Shown: positions 1-6,748 of the stretch, piece after piece
Numbering within the stretch: the first letter of the stretch is position 1
How the letters are laid out: every line of letters begins with the position of its first letter
Source of the DNA: Actinomycetales bacterium Ga0077552
Lineage (GTDB): Bacteria > Actinomycetota > Actinomycetes > Actinomycetales > Microbacteriaceae
Length of the DNA stretch: 18,021 nucleotides
Direction: 5' to 3'
NCBI GenBank assembly: GCA_001464255.1
Contig: LNFD01000349.1
Location: forward strand, 1-18,021
Program-made: the position numbers and the translations under genes
Notes under the pieces: model-generated
What the model saw: the letters and a program-made list of their open reading frames with translations, nothing else
Database searches by the model: none
Told to the model about the DNA's origin: nothing

Positions 1-1008
1 CAGGCCGTTCTCGCGCGCGTACTGCCGCGCCTGCTTCTCGGCGTCGTACTTCGTATACGCGTCCACGATGCGGCCGACGAGCGAGTGGCGCACGACGTCC
101 TCCGAGGTCAGCCGCGCGAAGTGGATGTCGTCGATGTCGTCGAGCACGCGCGTCACGAGCTGCAGGCCGCTCGCGCCCGTCGGCAGGTCGATCTGCGTGA
201 TGTCGCCCGTGACGACGATCTTCGAGCCGAAGCCGAGGCGCGTGAGGAACATCTTCATCTGCTCGGGGCTCGTGTTCTGCGCCTCGTCGAGCACGATGAA
301 CGCGTTGTTGAGCGTGCGGCCGCGCATGTAGGCGAGTGGGGCGACCTCGACGACGCCGCTCGCGAGCAGCTTGGGCACGAGCTCCGGGTCCATCATCTCG
401 TTGAGCGCGTCGTAGAGCGGCCGCAGGTAGGGGTCGATCTTGTCGGTGAGCGTGCCGGGCAGGAAGCCCAGGCGCTCCCCTGCCTCGACGGCGGGGCGCG
501 TCAGGATGATGCGGTCGACCTCCTTGCGCGTGAGCGCCTGCACCGCCTTGGCCATGGCGAGGTAGGTCTTGCCCGTGCCGGCGGGGCCGATGCCGAAGAC
601 GATCGTGTGGTCGTCGATCGCGTCGACGTAGGCCTTCTGGCCGAGCGTCTTGGGGCGGATGCTCTTGCCGCGGCTCGTGAGGATCGCCTGGCTCAGCACC
701 TCTGCGGGGCTGCCGGCACCCTGCTCGAGGATGCGGGCCGAGCTCGTCACCTCGACCTCGCCGAGGTCATGCCCGCCACGGACCATGACGAGCAGCTCGT
801 CGACGAGCCGACGGGCCGCGGCCACCTGGGCGGGATCGCCCTCGAGGGTGATCTGGTTGCCGCGGACGTGCACGTCGACGAGCGGGTACTGCTTCTCGAC
901 CGTCGACAGCAGGCGGTCGTGCGGGCCGAGCAGCCGCACCATGGCGACGCCGTCGACATCGAGCTGCTCGCGGGCGCGCTCCTCGCGCGCCGAATCGTCA
1001 GTGGGCAA
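1..1008 (-). CDS. phoH: PhoH family ATPase (3' end cut by window edge)
   Basis: Cytoplasmic PhoH-type P-loop NTPase, a family linked to phosphate/stress responses and RNA metabolism; its exact substrate is not settled. The 336 codons seen include an N-terminal KH-like region (about residues 20-75), Walker A GPAGTGKT at 141-148 (Lys147), and Walker B with VLDEAQN around Asp241-Glu242. The last visible residues read YDAEKQARQYARENGL; family members are about 340-350 residues, so only a few are probably missing. No ATG lies near the 5' end and an in-frame TGA sits at 1021-1023. I therefore chose TTG at 1008, which has GGAAGG five bases upstream and overlaps the end of the HIT gene by 11 bases. 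It belongs to the HIT-phoH end of the hrcA operon. By family gene order ybeY would be expected next, outside the window. Confidence 0.93.
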   Translation of the reverse strand, partial: MPTDDSAREERAREQLDVDGVAMVRLLGPHDRLLSTVEKQYPLVDVHVRGNQITLEGDPAQVAAARRLVDELLVMVRGGHDLGEVEVTSSARILEQGAGSPAEVLSQAILTSRGKSIRPKTLGQKAYVDAIDDHTIVFGIGPAGTGKTYLAMAKAVQALTRKEVDRIILTRPAVEAGERLGFLPGTLTDKIDPYLRPLYDALNEMMDPELVPKLLASGVVEVAPLAYMRGRTLNNAFIVLDEAQNTSPEQMKMFLTRLGFGSKIVVTGDITQIDLPTGASGLQLVTRVLDDIDDIHFARLTSEDVVRHSLVGRIVDAYTKYDAEKQARQYARENGL

Positions 1009-1366
1009 GAGACCCTTCCGTCAGGCCCCCCGCGAGCACATGGGCGTGCACGTGGAAGACGGTCTGCCCGGCGTTCGCGCCGGTGTTGAAGACGAGCCGG
1101 AAGTGCCCGTCGGCGTGCTCGTTGGCGAGCTGGTGGGCCGTCGCGACCACGTCGGCGAGCAGCGCGGGGTCGCCCGCGGCGAGCTCGGCGACGTCGCGAT
1201 AGCGCGTGGTCTTCGGCACGACGAGCAGGTGCACGGGCGCCTTCGGCGCGATATCGCGGAACGCGATGACCGTGTCGGTCTCGTGCACGATGTCGGCGGG
1301 GATCTCGCGCGCGATGATGCGCGTGAAGATCGACGGCTCGGCGATCGACGGATCGGTGCTGCTCAT
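998..1366 (-). CDS. HIT family (histidine triad) hydrolase
   Basis: A 122-residue HIT-domain protein. Members of this family hydrolyse or transfer nucleoside monophosphates from dinucleotides or adenylated amines. The signature HVHAH lies at residues 105-109 followed by VL, with His107 as the expected catalytic nucleophile. The upstream FRDIAPKAPVHLLVVPK block is the usual substrate-pocket strand of Hint/PKCI-like proteins. The length is typical for the family. The ATG at 1366 is preceded by a TAGACT box exactly six bases upstream, suggesting a leaderless transcript that also covers phoH, whose start overlaps this gene's end. The gene also lies 67 bases downstream of rsmE in the same direction, so read-through from the hrcA operon is likely. 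The physiological substrate cannot be told from sequence. Confidence 0.95.
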   Translation of the reverse strand: MSSTDPSIAEPSIFTRIIAREIPADIVHETDTVIAFRDIAPKAPVHLLVVPKTTRYRDVAELAAGDPALLADVVATAHQLANEHADGHFRLVFNTGANAGQTVFHVHAHVLAGGLTEGSLAH

Positions 1367-1372
1367 GCGCCC

Positions 1373-1378
1373 AGTCTA
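1373..1378 (-). promoter_or_regulatory. -10 box of leaderless HIT-phoH promoter
   Basis: TAGACT on the minus strand ends six bases before the HIT ATG, so transcription should begin at or next to the start codon. No Shine-Dalgarno sequence lies in between. No convincing -35 is visible. The same layout recurs at several other genes in the window. Confidence 0.6.
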
Positions 1379-1433
1379 GAGCGCGGCCCTGAGGCGGCGC
1401 CGGGGGTTGCGAAGCGCGGCAGGGCGATACCGC

Positions 1434-2192
1434 TCACCAGCGGCCGAGGGTGGCCGAGAGCACCGCGATCGCCGCGGGGCCCGCGGTCGAGGTGCGCAGC
1501 ACGCTCGTGCCGAGGCGCACGCTGCGGGCGCCCGCGGCGAGCAGGGCATCCCGCTCCTCGGGCGCGATGCCGCCCTCGGGCCCGACGACGATGAGCACGT
1601 CGCGCGCGCCGAGCTCGGCCGGGGTCAGCGCCGTGAGGGCGTGCTCGCCGGTGGGGTCGAGCACGAGCACGGTCGACTCCGCGACGCGGGCGGCGAGCTG
1701 CGCGGTCGTCGCGAGGGGCTCGACCACGGGCATCCACGGGCGAAGCGACTGCTTCGTCGCCTCCCGCGCGATCGTCTGCCAGCGCTCGCGGTTCTTGAGG
1801 GCCTTCGCGGCATCCCAGCGCGAGATGCTTCGGGCCGAAGCCCACGGGATCACGCCGTCGACACCCAGTTCGGTCGCGGCCTGCACGGCGAGCTCGTCGC
1901 GGTCGCCCTTCGCGAGCGCCTGCACGAGGTGGATGCCCGGCACGGTGCGCTCGTAGCGCTCGACCCGGTCGATCGCGAGCGCGACGTCGCCCGGCTCGAC
2001 GGCCGTGACGACCCCGAGCACGACGAGCCCCGCGCCGTCGCCCAGCCGCAGCTGCTCGCCGACGCGCACGCGCGACACGGTCGCCGCGTGCCGGGCATCC
2101 GCCCCGCGCAGGTGCACGACCGCGTCGCCCGCCCCCGCCTCGGCGGTCGCGAGCTGAGCCGCGAGGGACTCGTCGAGATAGAAGTGGGCCAC
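1434..2192 (-). CDS. rsmE: 16S rRNA (uracil(1498)-N3)-methyltransferase RsmE
   Basis: A 252-residue SPOUT-family (alpha/beta-knot) methyltransferase that uses SAM to methylate N3 of U1498 in 16S rRNA of the small ribosomal subunit. The N-terminal part (about 1-75) matches the PUA-like domain (HFYLDES... HLRGADARHAATVSRVRVGEQ). The C-terminal knot carries VGPEGG (GPEGG at 204-208) and the LGTSVLRTSTAGPAAIAVLSA block near the end, both diagnostic of RsmE. The reading frame stays open far upstream inside dnaJ, but homology begins at the GTG at 2192, 14 bases after the dnaJ stop, giving a normal length (E. coli RsmE is 243 residues). A G-rich stretch about 11 bases upstream could serve as a weak ribosome site. 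It is co-directional with dnaJ and very probably in the same operon. Confidence 0.95.
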   Translation of the reverse strand: MAHFYLDESLAAQLATAEAGAGDAVVHLRGADARHAATVSRVRVGEQLRLGDGAGLVVLGVVTAVEPGDVALAIDRVERYERTVPGIHLVQALAKGDRDELAVQAATELGVDGVIPWASARSISRWDAAKALKNRERWQTIAREATKQSLRPWMPVVEPLATTAQLAARVAESTVLVLDPTGEHALTALTPAELGARDVLIVVGPEGGIAPEERDALLAAGARSVRLGTSVLRTSTAGPAAIAVLSATLGRW

Positions 2193-2206
2193 GTGCTGAG
2201 CGACCC

Positions 2207-3310
2207 CTAGAGGTTGAGGAAGCGGTCGCGCAGCTTGGCGAAGATGCCCTGCTGGAAGGTCGCGAACTGCGGCGGCACGGGCCGGCGGCTCGAGGCGAAC
2301 TGCCGGATGAGCTCGGTCTCTTTGCTGTTGAGCCGCACGGGGGTGACGACCTGCACACCGATCTTGAGGTCGCCGCGGCCCGAACCGCGCAGGCGCGTGA
2401 TGCCGCGCTCTTTCACGGTGATGATCTCGGCGCTCTGCGTGCCGGGCTTGATCTCGACAGCGACGTCGCCGTCGAGGCCGGGCAGGGTCACGGTCGTGCC
2501 GAGAATGGCGTCGGTCATCTGCACCTCGACCGTGGCGAGCAGATCGTCGCCGTTGCGGCTGAAGGTCTCGTGCGTCGCGACCTTGATCTCGAGGAAGAGG
2601 TCGCCGTTGGGACCGCCCGCGGGGCCGACCTCGCCCTGGCCGGGCAGCTGGATGCGCACGCCCGTGTCGACGCCGGCGGGGATGTCGACGGGGATGGCGC
2701 GGCGCGCGCGCACGCGGCCCTGGCCGGCGCACGTCGGGCACGGGCTGGGGATGACGGTGCCGTAGCCGCGGCACGTGCCGCACGGGCTTGAGGTGAGCAC
2801 GTTGCCGAGCAGGCTGCGCACGGTGCGCTGGATCTGGCCCGAGCCGCGGCAGATGTCGCAGGTCTGCGGGCTCGTGCCGGGCGAGCAGCATGAGCCCTCG
2901 CACGTCGAGCACAGGATGGCGGTGTCGACCTCGAGCTGCCGCGTCGTGCCGAAGACGATCTCGTCGAGCTCGACCTCGACCCGCAGCAGGGCATCCTGCC
3001 CCCGCTCGCGACGGCTGCGCGGCCCGCGCTGCTGCTGGCCACCGCCGAAGAAGGTGTCGAAGATGTCGCCGAAGCCGCCGAATCCGGATGCTCCGCCGAA
3101 GCCCCCCGACCCGCCCAGGTCGTACTGCTGACGCTGCTGCGGGTCGCTCAGCACGTCGTAGGCGTGCGTGACCTGCTTGAACCGCTCGGCCGCGTCGGCG
3201 CTCGGGTTCACGTCGGGGTGCAGCTCGCGCGCCAGTCGGCGGTAGGCCTTCTTGATGTCGTCGGCGCTCGCCTGCCGGTCGATGCCAAGCACCTCGTAGT
3301 GGTCTGCCAC
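2207..3310 (-). CDS. dnaJ: Class I J-domain co-chaperone DnaJ
   Basis: A 367-residue Hsp40 that stimulates the DnaK ATPase and binds unfolded clients. The J domain occupies residues 1-65 with the HPD motif at 31-33. A Gly/Phe-rich linker spans about 66-92 (GGSGGFGGASGFGG). The zinc-binding region has Cys pairs at 134/137, 151/154, 177/180 and 191/194, followed by the two beta-sandwich client domains. The first zinc repeat reads CSTCEGSCC instead of the usual CxxCxGxG: Cys141-Cys142 replaces the glycine, giving two extra cysteines. The GTG start directly abuts the TAA of hrcA (zero spacing), so translation is probably coupled. This is the hrcA-linked copy (often called DnaJ2 in actinobacteria). 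A second dnaJ in a dnaK-grpE operon is likely elsewhere. Confidence 0.97.
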   Translation of the reverse strand: MADHYEVLGIDRQASADDIKKAYRRLARELHPDVNPSADAAERFKQVTHAYDVLSDPQQRQQYDLGGSGGFGGASGFGGFGDIFDTFFGGGQQQRGPRSRRERGQDALLRVEVELDEIVFGTTRQLEVDTAILCSTCEGSCCSPGTSPQTCDICRGSGQIQRTVRSLLGNVLTSSPCGTCRGYGTVIPSPCPTCAGQGRVRARRAIPVDIPAGVDTGVRIQLPGQGEVGPAGGPNGDLFLEIKVATHETFSRNGDDLLATVEVQMTDAILGTTVTLPGLDGDVAVEIKPGTQSAEIITVKERGITRLRGSGRGDLKIGVQVVTPVRLNSKETELIRQFASSRRPVPPQFATFQQGIFAKLRDRFLNL

Positions 3311-4330
3311 TTATTCCTCACCGAGCAGGCGCGAGACGTAGCGGGCTACGGCGCGCACTGCTGCCATGTTGTTCGAGTAGTCCATGCGGGTGGGGCCGAG
3401 CACCCCGAGCTTGGCCGTGCTGTCGGTGCCGACGCGGTAGGCGCTCGTCACGACCGCGGTCTCTTTCAGCGCCTCGGCGTTCTCGCGGCCGATGCGGGCG
3501 GTCACGCCGTTCTCGTCGACCTGCATCTCGCTGAAGAGCTTGAGCAGCGTCACCTGCTCCTCCAGCGCCTCGAGCACGGGGTAGACGCTGCCCGCGAAGT
3601 CGCCCTCGGTGCGCACGAGGTTGGCCGCCCCCGCCATGACGAGGCGATCGGTGCGGTGCGCATCCACGTGCCCCAGCAGGGCTTCGGCCACGACGCCGAC
3701 GGCCTCGCGGCGGTCGGGCGCGAAGCGCTCGGCGAGCGAGGCGGCCACCTGGGGCACCTCGCTCAGCACCTGGCCGGCGAGCGCCGCGTTGAGCTTCGCC
3801 CGCAGCTCGCCGACGAAGGCCTCGTCGGCCTCGAGGGGCAGCTCGATGATGCGCTGGTCGACGCGGCCGCCGTCGGTGATGAACACGGTCATGAGGCGCG
3901 TCGCGCTCATCGGCACGAGCTCGATGTGGCGCACGCGCGCGTTGCCGAGCGCGGGGTACTGCACGAGCGCGACCTGGTTCGTGAGGTGCGAGAGCAGGCG
4001 CACGGTGCGCGCGAAGACGTCGTCGAGATCGACCGACTGGTCGAGGAAGGCCGCGATCGCCTGGCGCTGCGCGGCGCTGAGGGGCCGCAGGTCGGCGAAC
4101 TGGTCGACGAAGACGCGGTAGCCCTTGTCGGTGGGCACGCGACCCGACGAGGTGTGCGGCGCCGTGATGAGCTCCTCTTCTTCGAGCAGCGCCATGTCAT
4201 TGCGGATCGTCGCTGCCGAGACACCGAACTGGTGGCGATCGACGATGGCCTTCGAGCCGACGGGCTCGCGCGAGGCGACGTAGTCGTGCACGATTGCGCG
4301 CAGCACGTGCAGGGCGCGTTCCGAGACCAT
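3311..4330 (-). CDS. hrcA: Heat-inducible transcription repressor HrcA
   Basis: A 339-residue repressor that binds CIRCE operators of chaperone genes and loses activity on heat shock; GroEL assists its folding in other bacteria. The N-terminal winged helix-turn-helix spans about residues 1-75 (ERALHVLRAIVHDYVASREPVGSK, then VSAATIRNDMALLE), followed by SSGRVPTDKGYRVFVD, a family hallmark. The HrcA effector domain fills the rest and ends SRLLGEE. I chose ATG at 4330 because a strong GGGGAGGAG ribosome site lies just upstream and the family N-terminus starts here; the frame stays open 20 codons further. The gene is first in the hrcA-dnaJ-rsmE-HIT-phoH operon, and its upstream region contains a CIRCE-like operator, so self-repression is likely. 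Confidence 0.97.
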   Translation of the reverse strand: MVSERALHVLRAIVHDYVASREPVGSKAIVDRHQFGVSAATIRNDMALLEEEELITAPHTSSGRVPTDKGYRVFVDQFADLRPLSAAQRQAIAAFLDQSVDLDDVFARTVRLLSHLTNQVALVQYPALGNARVRHIELVPMSATRLMTVFITDGGRVDQRIIELPLEADEAFVGELRAKLNAALAGQVLSEVPQVAASLAERFAPDRREAVGVVAEALLGHVDAHRTDRLVMAGAANLVRTEGDFAGSVYPVLEALEEQVTLLKLFSEMQVDENGVTARIGRENAEALKETAVVTSAYRVGTDSTAKLGVLGPTRMDYSNNMAAVRAVARYVSRLLGEE

Positions 4331-4373
4331 GGCGCTCCTCCCCCCGTCTGTCATCGTCAGTGGGCGACACACT

Positions 4374-4400
4374 CTGGCACTCGCTCCCACGGACTGCCAA
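4374..4400 (-). promoter_or_regulatory. Degenerate CIRCE operator (HrcA site)
   Basis: On the plus strand the arms are CTGGCACTC (4374-4382) and GACTGCCAA (4392-4400) with exactly nine bases between. Each arm matches the CIRCE consensus TTAGCACTC-N9-GAGTGCTAA at 7 of 9 positions. On the minus strand the element begins at the end of the hrcA -10 box, so a bound repressor would cover the transcription start. Confidence 0.75.
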
Positions 4401-4405
4401 TTCTA
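4400..4405 (-). promoter_or_regulatory. -10 box of hrcA operon
   Basis: TAGAAT on the minus strand, 70 bases upstream of the hrcA ATG and touching the CIRCE-like element. The -35 region is weak (ATGAGT or GAGTAG with 17-19 bases of spacing). Confidence 0.55.
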
Positions 4406-4429
4406 CCCCGCGTTGCGCATCGCTACTCA

Positions 4430-4458
4430 TTGCCTGCGGGATGCTCGGGCGCTAGGTT
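4430..4458 (+). promoter_or_regulatory. Promoter of first DUF4870 gene
   Basis: TTGCCT (4430-4435), a 17-base spacer, then TAGGTT (4453-4458). This is one of the best -35/-10 pairs in the window. It lies back to back with the hrcA promoter. A GTG codon lies six bases after the -10 box, the spacing seen at leaderless genes here. Confidence 0.6.
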
Positions 4459-4464
4459 TGCCTC

Positions 4465-4521
4465 GTGCTCCACCCCGGGACCAATGTTCGCCGCAGGATC
4501 ATCGAAAGGCAGTACCCATGA
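4465..4521 (+). CDS. Possible leaderless leader peptide (18 codons)
   Basis: GTG at 4465 lies six bases after a TAGGTT box and opens an 18-codon frame reading VLHPGTNVRRRIIERQYP. Its TGA (4519-4521) overlaps the ATG of the DUF4870 gene as ATGA. The ribosome site GAAAGG of the main gene lies inside it. The layout fits a leaderless, translationally coupled leader peptide. However, in DNA this GC-rich a short open frame ending at an ATGA overlap is easily produced by chance, so this is only a candidate. No similarity to a known attenuator peptide was recognised. Confidence 0.3.
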   Translation: MLHPGTNVRRRIIERQYP

Positions 4522-4907
4522 CCGACCAGACCCCTCCCCCCGCCGCCCCGCAGCCGGCCGCCCCGCTCACGGAGGCGGAGGACCGCCAGTGGGCGTCGTT
4601 CGCGCACCTCGGCGGCGTCATCGGCCTGCTGCCTTCGCTCATCATCTTCCTGGTCTTCAAAGACCGCGGAGCGTTCACGCGCGATGAGTCGAAGGAGGCC
4701 CTGAACTTCCAGATCACGATCGTGGGCGTGCAGATCATCGCCTACATCGTGGGCTCGATCCTCGCCGTCATCCTCATCGGCTTCCTGTTCTACTTCGTGG
4801 CGTGGGCCGCGTGGATCGCCGGCGTGATCTTCTCGATCATCGGCTTCACGAAGGCGAAGGACGGCAACGCGTACCGCTACCCGTTCGCCGTGCGCCTCAT
4901 CAAGTAA
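4518..4907 (+). CDS. DUF4870 (Tic20-like) small membrane protein, copy 1
   Basis: A 129-residue integral membrane protein of the DUF4870 family, function unknown. A Pro/Ala-rich cytoplasmic N-terminus (1-20) precedes EDRQWASFAHLGGV, the typical family entry. Three hydrophobic segments follow at about 28-47, 66-88 and 91-111. Between the first two lies the conserved DESKEALNFQITI stretch, and the C-terminus AYRYPFAVRLIK is also characteristic. ATG at 4518 is supported by GAAAGG eight bases upstream. The gene diverges from hrcA and is followed by a strong terminator. A second family member sits immediately downstream. The family is often annotated as a membrane protein with no assigned reaction, and I would not go further. 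Confidence 0.9.
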   Translation: MTDQTPPPAAPQPAAPLTEAEDRQWASFAHLGGVIGLLPSLIIFLVFKDRGAFTRDESKEALNFQITIVGVQIIAYIVGSILAVILIGFLFYFVAWAAWIAGVIFSIIGFTKAKDGNAYRYPFAVRLIK

Positions 4908-4920
4908 CACGCGACGACGT

Positions 4921-4967
4921 CACCCGAGGGGCCCGGCCGATGCGGTCGAGCCCCTCGGGTGTTTAAT
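4921..4967 (+). terminator. Intrinsic terminator after first DUF4870 gene
   Basis: A perfect 12-bp inverted repeat, CACCCGAGGGGC (4921-4932) and GCCCCTCGGGTG (4950-4961), with a 17-base loop. It is followed at once by TTTAAT on the plus strand. It starts 13 bases after the stop codon. The T-rich tail is short for a classic terminator. Confidence 0.8.
4962..4967 (+). promoter_or_regulatory. Possible -10 box of second DUF4870 gene
   Basis: TTTAAT ends six bases before the ATG at 4974, the same spacing as the other leaderless starts here. It is a weaker match to TANNNT (T at position 2) and coincides with the tail of the preceding terminator. Confidence 0.4.
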
Positions 4968-4973
4968 GACCGC

Positions 4974-5345
4974 ATGACTGATCAGCCTCCCGTGAACCCG
5001 TACGCGACCACGCCCCAGCCCATGAGCCCCGCCGACGAGAAGCTGTGGGCGACGCTCGTGCACGTCGGCGGCATCTTCTTCGGCTTCGTGCCGGCCCTCA
5101 TCGGGTTCCTCGTGCTCGGCAGCCGCGGGCCCTTCGTGCGCGGTCACACCGCCACGGCCCTCAACTTCCAGCTGACGATGATCATCGCGGCGGCGATCGG
5201 CGGCATCACGGTGTTCGTCCTCATCGGCTTCTTCATCATCATCGCCGTGAGCGTGCTCATCGTCGTGTTCTCCATCATCGCCGCACTCGCGGCCAACCGG
5301 GGCGAGGCGTACACCTACCCGCTCACGATCCCGTTCATCAAGTAG
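4974..5345 (+). CDS. DUF4870 (Tic20-like) small membrane protein, copy 2
   Basis: A 123-residue paralogue of the preceding gene with the same plan. It has a short polar N-terminus beginning MTDQPP, then PADEKLWATLVHVGGIFFGF. Hydrophobic segments fall at about 29-49, 66-88 and 88-108, the conserved TALNFQLT lies between the first two, and the protein ends AYTYPLTIPFIK. Both copies start MTDQ, which suggests a local duplication with later divergence. The frame is open to a GTG at 4959, but that codon lies in the terminator stem. ATG at 4974 gives the family-like N-terminus and has a -10-like box six bases upstream and no ribosome site, so leaderless initiation is likely. The stop is only six bases from the converging hemW stop. 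Function unknown. Confidence 0.88.
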   Translation: MTDQPPVNPYATTPQPMSPADEKLWATLVHVGGIFFGFVPALIGFLVLGSRGPFVRGHTATALNFQLTMIIAAAIGGITVFVLIGFFIIIAVSVLIVVFSIIAALAANRGEAYTYPLTIPFIK

Positions 5346-5351
5346 CCCGCC

Positions 5352-6578
5352 TCAGTCGGGCAGCAGGCGGCGCACGACGCCGTCGGCGAGCAGGCGCCCG
5401 CGCAGCGTGAGCACGATCGTGCCGCGCAGCGCGGGCCCCGGCTCGACGAGCTCGTCGGCGATGAGCCCGGCGACCGCGCGGCGGCCGAGCGGGGTGAGAG
5501 CATCCACCGGCAGCCCCTCGCGCAAGCGCACCTCGAGCAGCACGCGCTCGACACGGCGCGTCTCGGCGTCGAGGGCCTCGCGACCCGCCGCGGGGCTCAG
5601 CCCGTGCGCGAGGCGGTCGGCGTAGGCGGCGGGGTGCTTGACGTTCCACCAGCGCACACCGCCGACGTGGCTGTGCGCGCCGGGGCCGACGCCCCACCAG
5701 TCCTGCCCCGTCCAGTAGGCGCGGTTGTGGCGCGAGCGCTGGTCGGGGGTGCGCGCGAAGTTGCTGACCTCGTACCAGTCGTAGCCGGCTTCTCTGAGCC
5801 GTGCGTCGAGGGCCTCGTAGAAGGTCGCGTGCAGGTCGTCGTCGACGGGCGGCACCTGGCCGTGCAGCACCTGGCGGGCGAGCTTCGTGCCGGGCTCGAC
5901 GATGAGCGCGTAGGCGCTCAGGTGGTCGGGCTCGGCCGCGAGCGCCGCGTCGAGGCTGCGCTGCCAGTCGGCCTCGGTCTCGCCCGGCGTGCCGTAGATG
6001 AGGTCGAGGCTCACGGCGAGCCCCGCGGCCTTCGCGGCGGCGACGACGCGCGGCACGTTCTCGGGGTCGTGCGTGCGCTCGAGCACCGCGAGCACGTGCG
6101 GCACGGCCGACTGCATGCCGACGCTCACGCGCGTGAACCCGGCCGCGGCGAGGCGCTCGAGCCCGCCGGCGTCGATCGAGTCGGGGTTCGCCTCGGTCGT
6201 GATCTCGGCGCCCTCGGCGAGCCCGAGGGCATCGCGCACGGCGTCGAGCATGCGCGCGAGGTCGTCGGTCGGCAGCAGCGTGGGCGTTCCACCGCCGAAG
6301 AACACCGTGCGGGCGGGGCGCGATGGCAGGCCTGCGTCGTGCATGACGCGGGCCGCGAGTCGCACTTCGGCGATCGCCTGCTCGGCGAAATCGCTCTGCT
6401 TCACCCCGCGCACCTCGTCGGCCGTGTACGTGTTGAAGTCGCAGTACCCGCAGCGCACGCGGCAGAACGGCACGTGCAGGTACACCCCCAGGTCGCGCTG
6501 CTCGGCGCCGTCGAGCACGCTCGGCGGCAGCATCCCGTCGTCGGGGGCCGGGTCGGCGAGGGGCAGGGCGCTGGGCAC
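5352..6578 (-). CDS. hemW: Radical SAM heme chaperone HemW
   Basis: A 408-residue radical SAM protein of the HemW family, once annotated as oxygen-independent coproporphyrinogen III oxidase and now regarded as a heme-binding chaperone. The cluster-binding motif is CRVRCGYC with Cys39, Cys43 and Cys46, followed by the DFNTY common to HemW. FFGGGTPTLL, EANPDS, GVGPGAHS and the SVGMQS block are typical of the radical SAM barrel; the C-terminal HemW domain follows. HemN's extra N-terminal catalytic region is absent. The GTG at 6578 has GGGAGG eight bases upstream. In many actinobacteria hemW lies just before hrcA on the same strand. Here two opposite-strand DUF4870 genes lie between them. The 5' side faces an intergenic inverted repeat. 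Confidence 0.94.
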   Translation of the reverse strand: MPSALPLADPAPDDGMLPPSVLDGAEQRDLGVYLHVPFCRVRCGYCDFNTYTADEVRGVKQSDFAEQAIAEVRLAARVMHDAGLPSRPARTVFFGGGTPTLLPTDDLARMLDAVRDALGLAEGAEITTEANPDSIDAGGLERLAAAGFTRVSVGMQSAVPHVLAVLERTHDPENVPRVVAAAKAAGLAVSLDLIYGTPGETEADWQRSLDAALAAEPDHLSAYALIVEPGTKLARQVLHGQVPPVDDDLHATFYEALDARLREAGYDWYEVSNFARTPDQRSRHNRAYWTGQDWWGVGPGAHSHVGGVRWWNVKHPAAYADRLAHGLSPAAGREALDAETRRVERVLLEVRLREGLPVDALTPLGRRAVAGLIADELVEPGPALRGTIVLTLRGRLLADGVVRRLLPD

Positions 6579-6601
6579 GCCCCCATCCTCCCAGGCGCGG
6601 C

Positions 6602-6698
6602 CTCCACAATTCAGGAGTCGGGCCCGCCGACGAGGGCTCAGGATGCCCTGCCGGGCGTGTCGCTCGGGCTCAGCATCCCGAACTCCTGAATTGTGGAG
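6602..6698. repeat. Intergenic inverted repeat (17-bp arms)
   Basis: CTCCACAATTCAGGAGT at 6602-6618 is repeated perfectly in inverse orientation at 6682-6698. The pairing can extend inward as CGGG/CCCG across a one-base bulge. It sits between the divergent hemW and oxidoreductase genes. The arm resembles the arms at 10886-10996 (TCCACAA then GGAGT shared, 13 of 16 bases). It is not a terminator of either flanking gene, since both genes point away. I do not recognise the family. Confidence 0.85.
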
Positions 6699-6748
6699 AC
6701 GCAGGCAGGCGGCGACGGGCTCGGCACCGAAGACTCTGAGTGGAGACC

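Noticed and set aside
1434..2912. 492-residue version of RsmE starting inside dnaJ
   Set aside because: The first 240 residues are antisense-like shadow of dnaJ in another frame; homology begins at the GTG at 2192.
3164..4687. Long open frame on the plus strand antisense to hrcA/dnaJ
   Set aside because: It mirrors hrcA in the opposite strand, has no recognisable domain, and is the usual antisense artefact of very GC-rich coding DNA.
5346..5361. Small hairpin GCCCG/CGGGC between the second DUF4870 gene and hemW as a bidirectional terminator
   Set aside because: The stem is only five base pairs with no T tract, and it overlaps the hemW stop; too weak to call.
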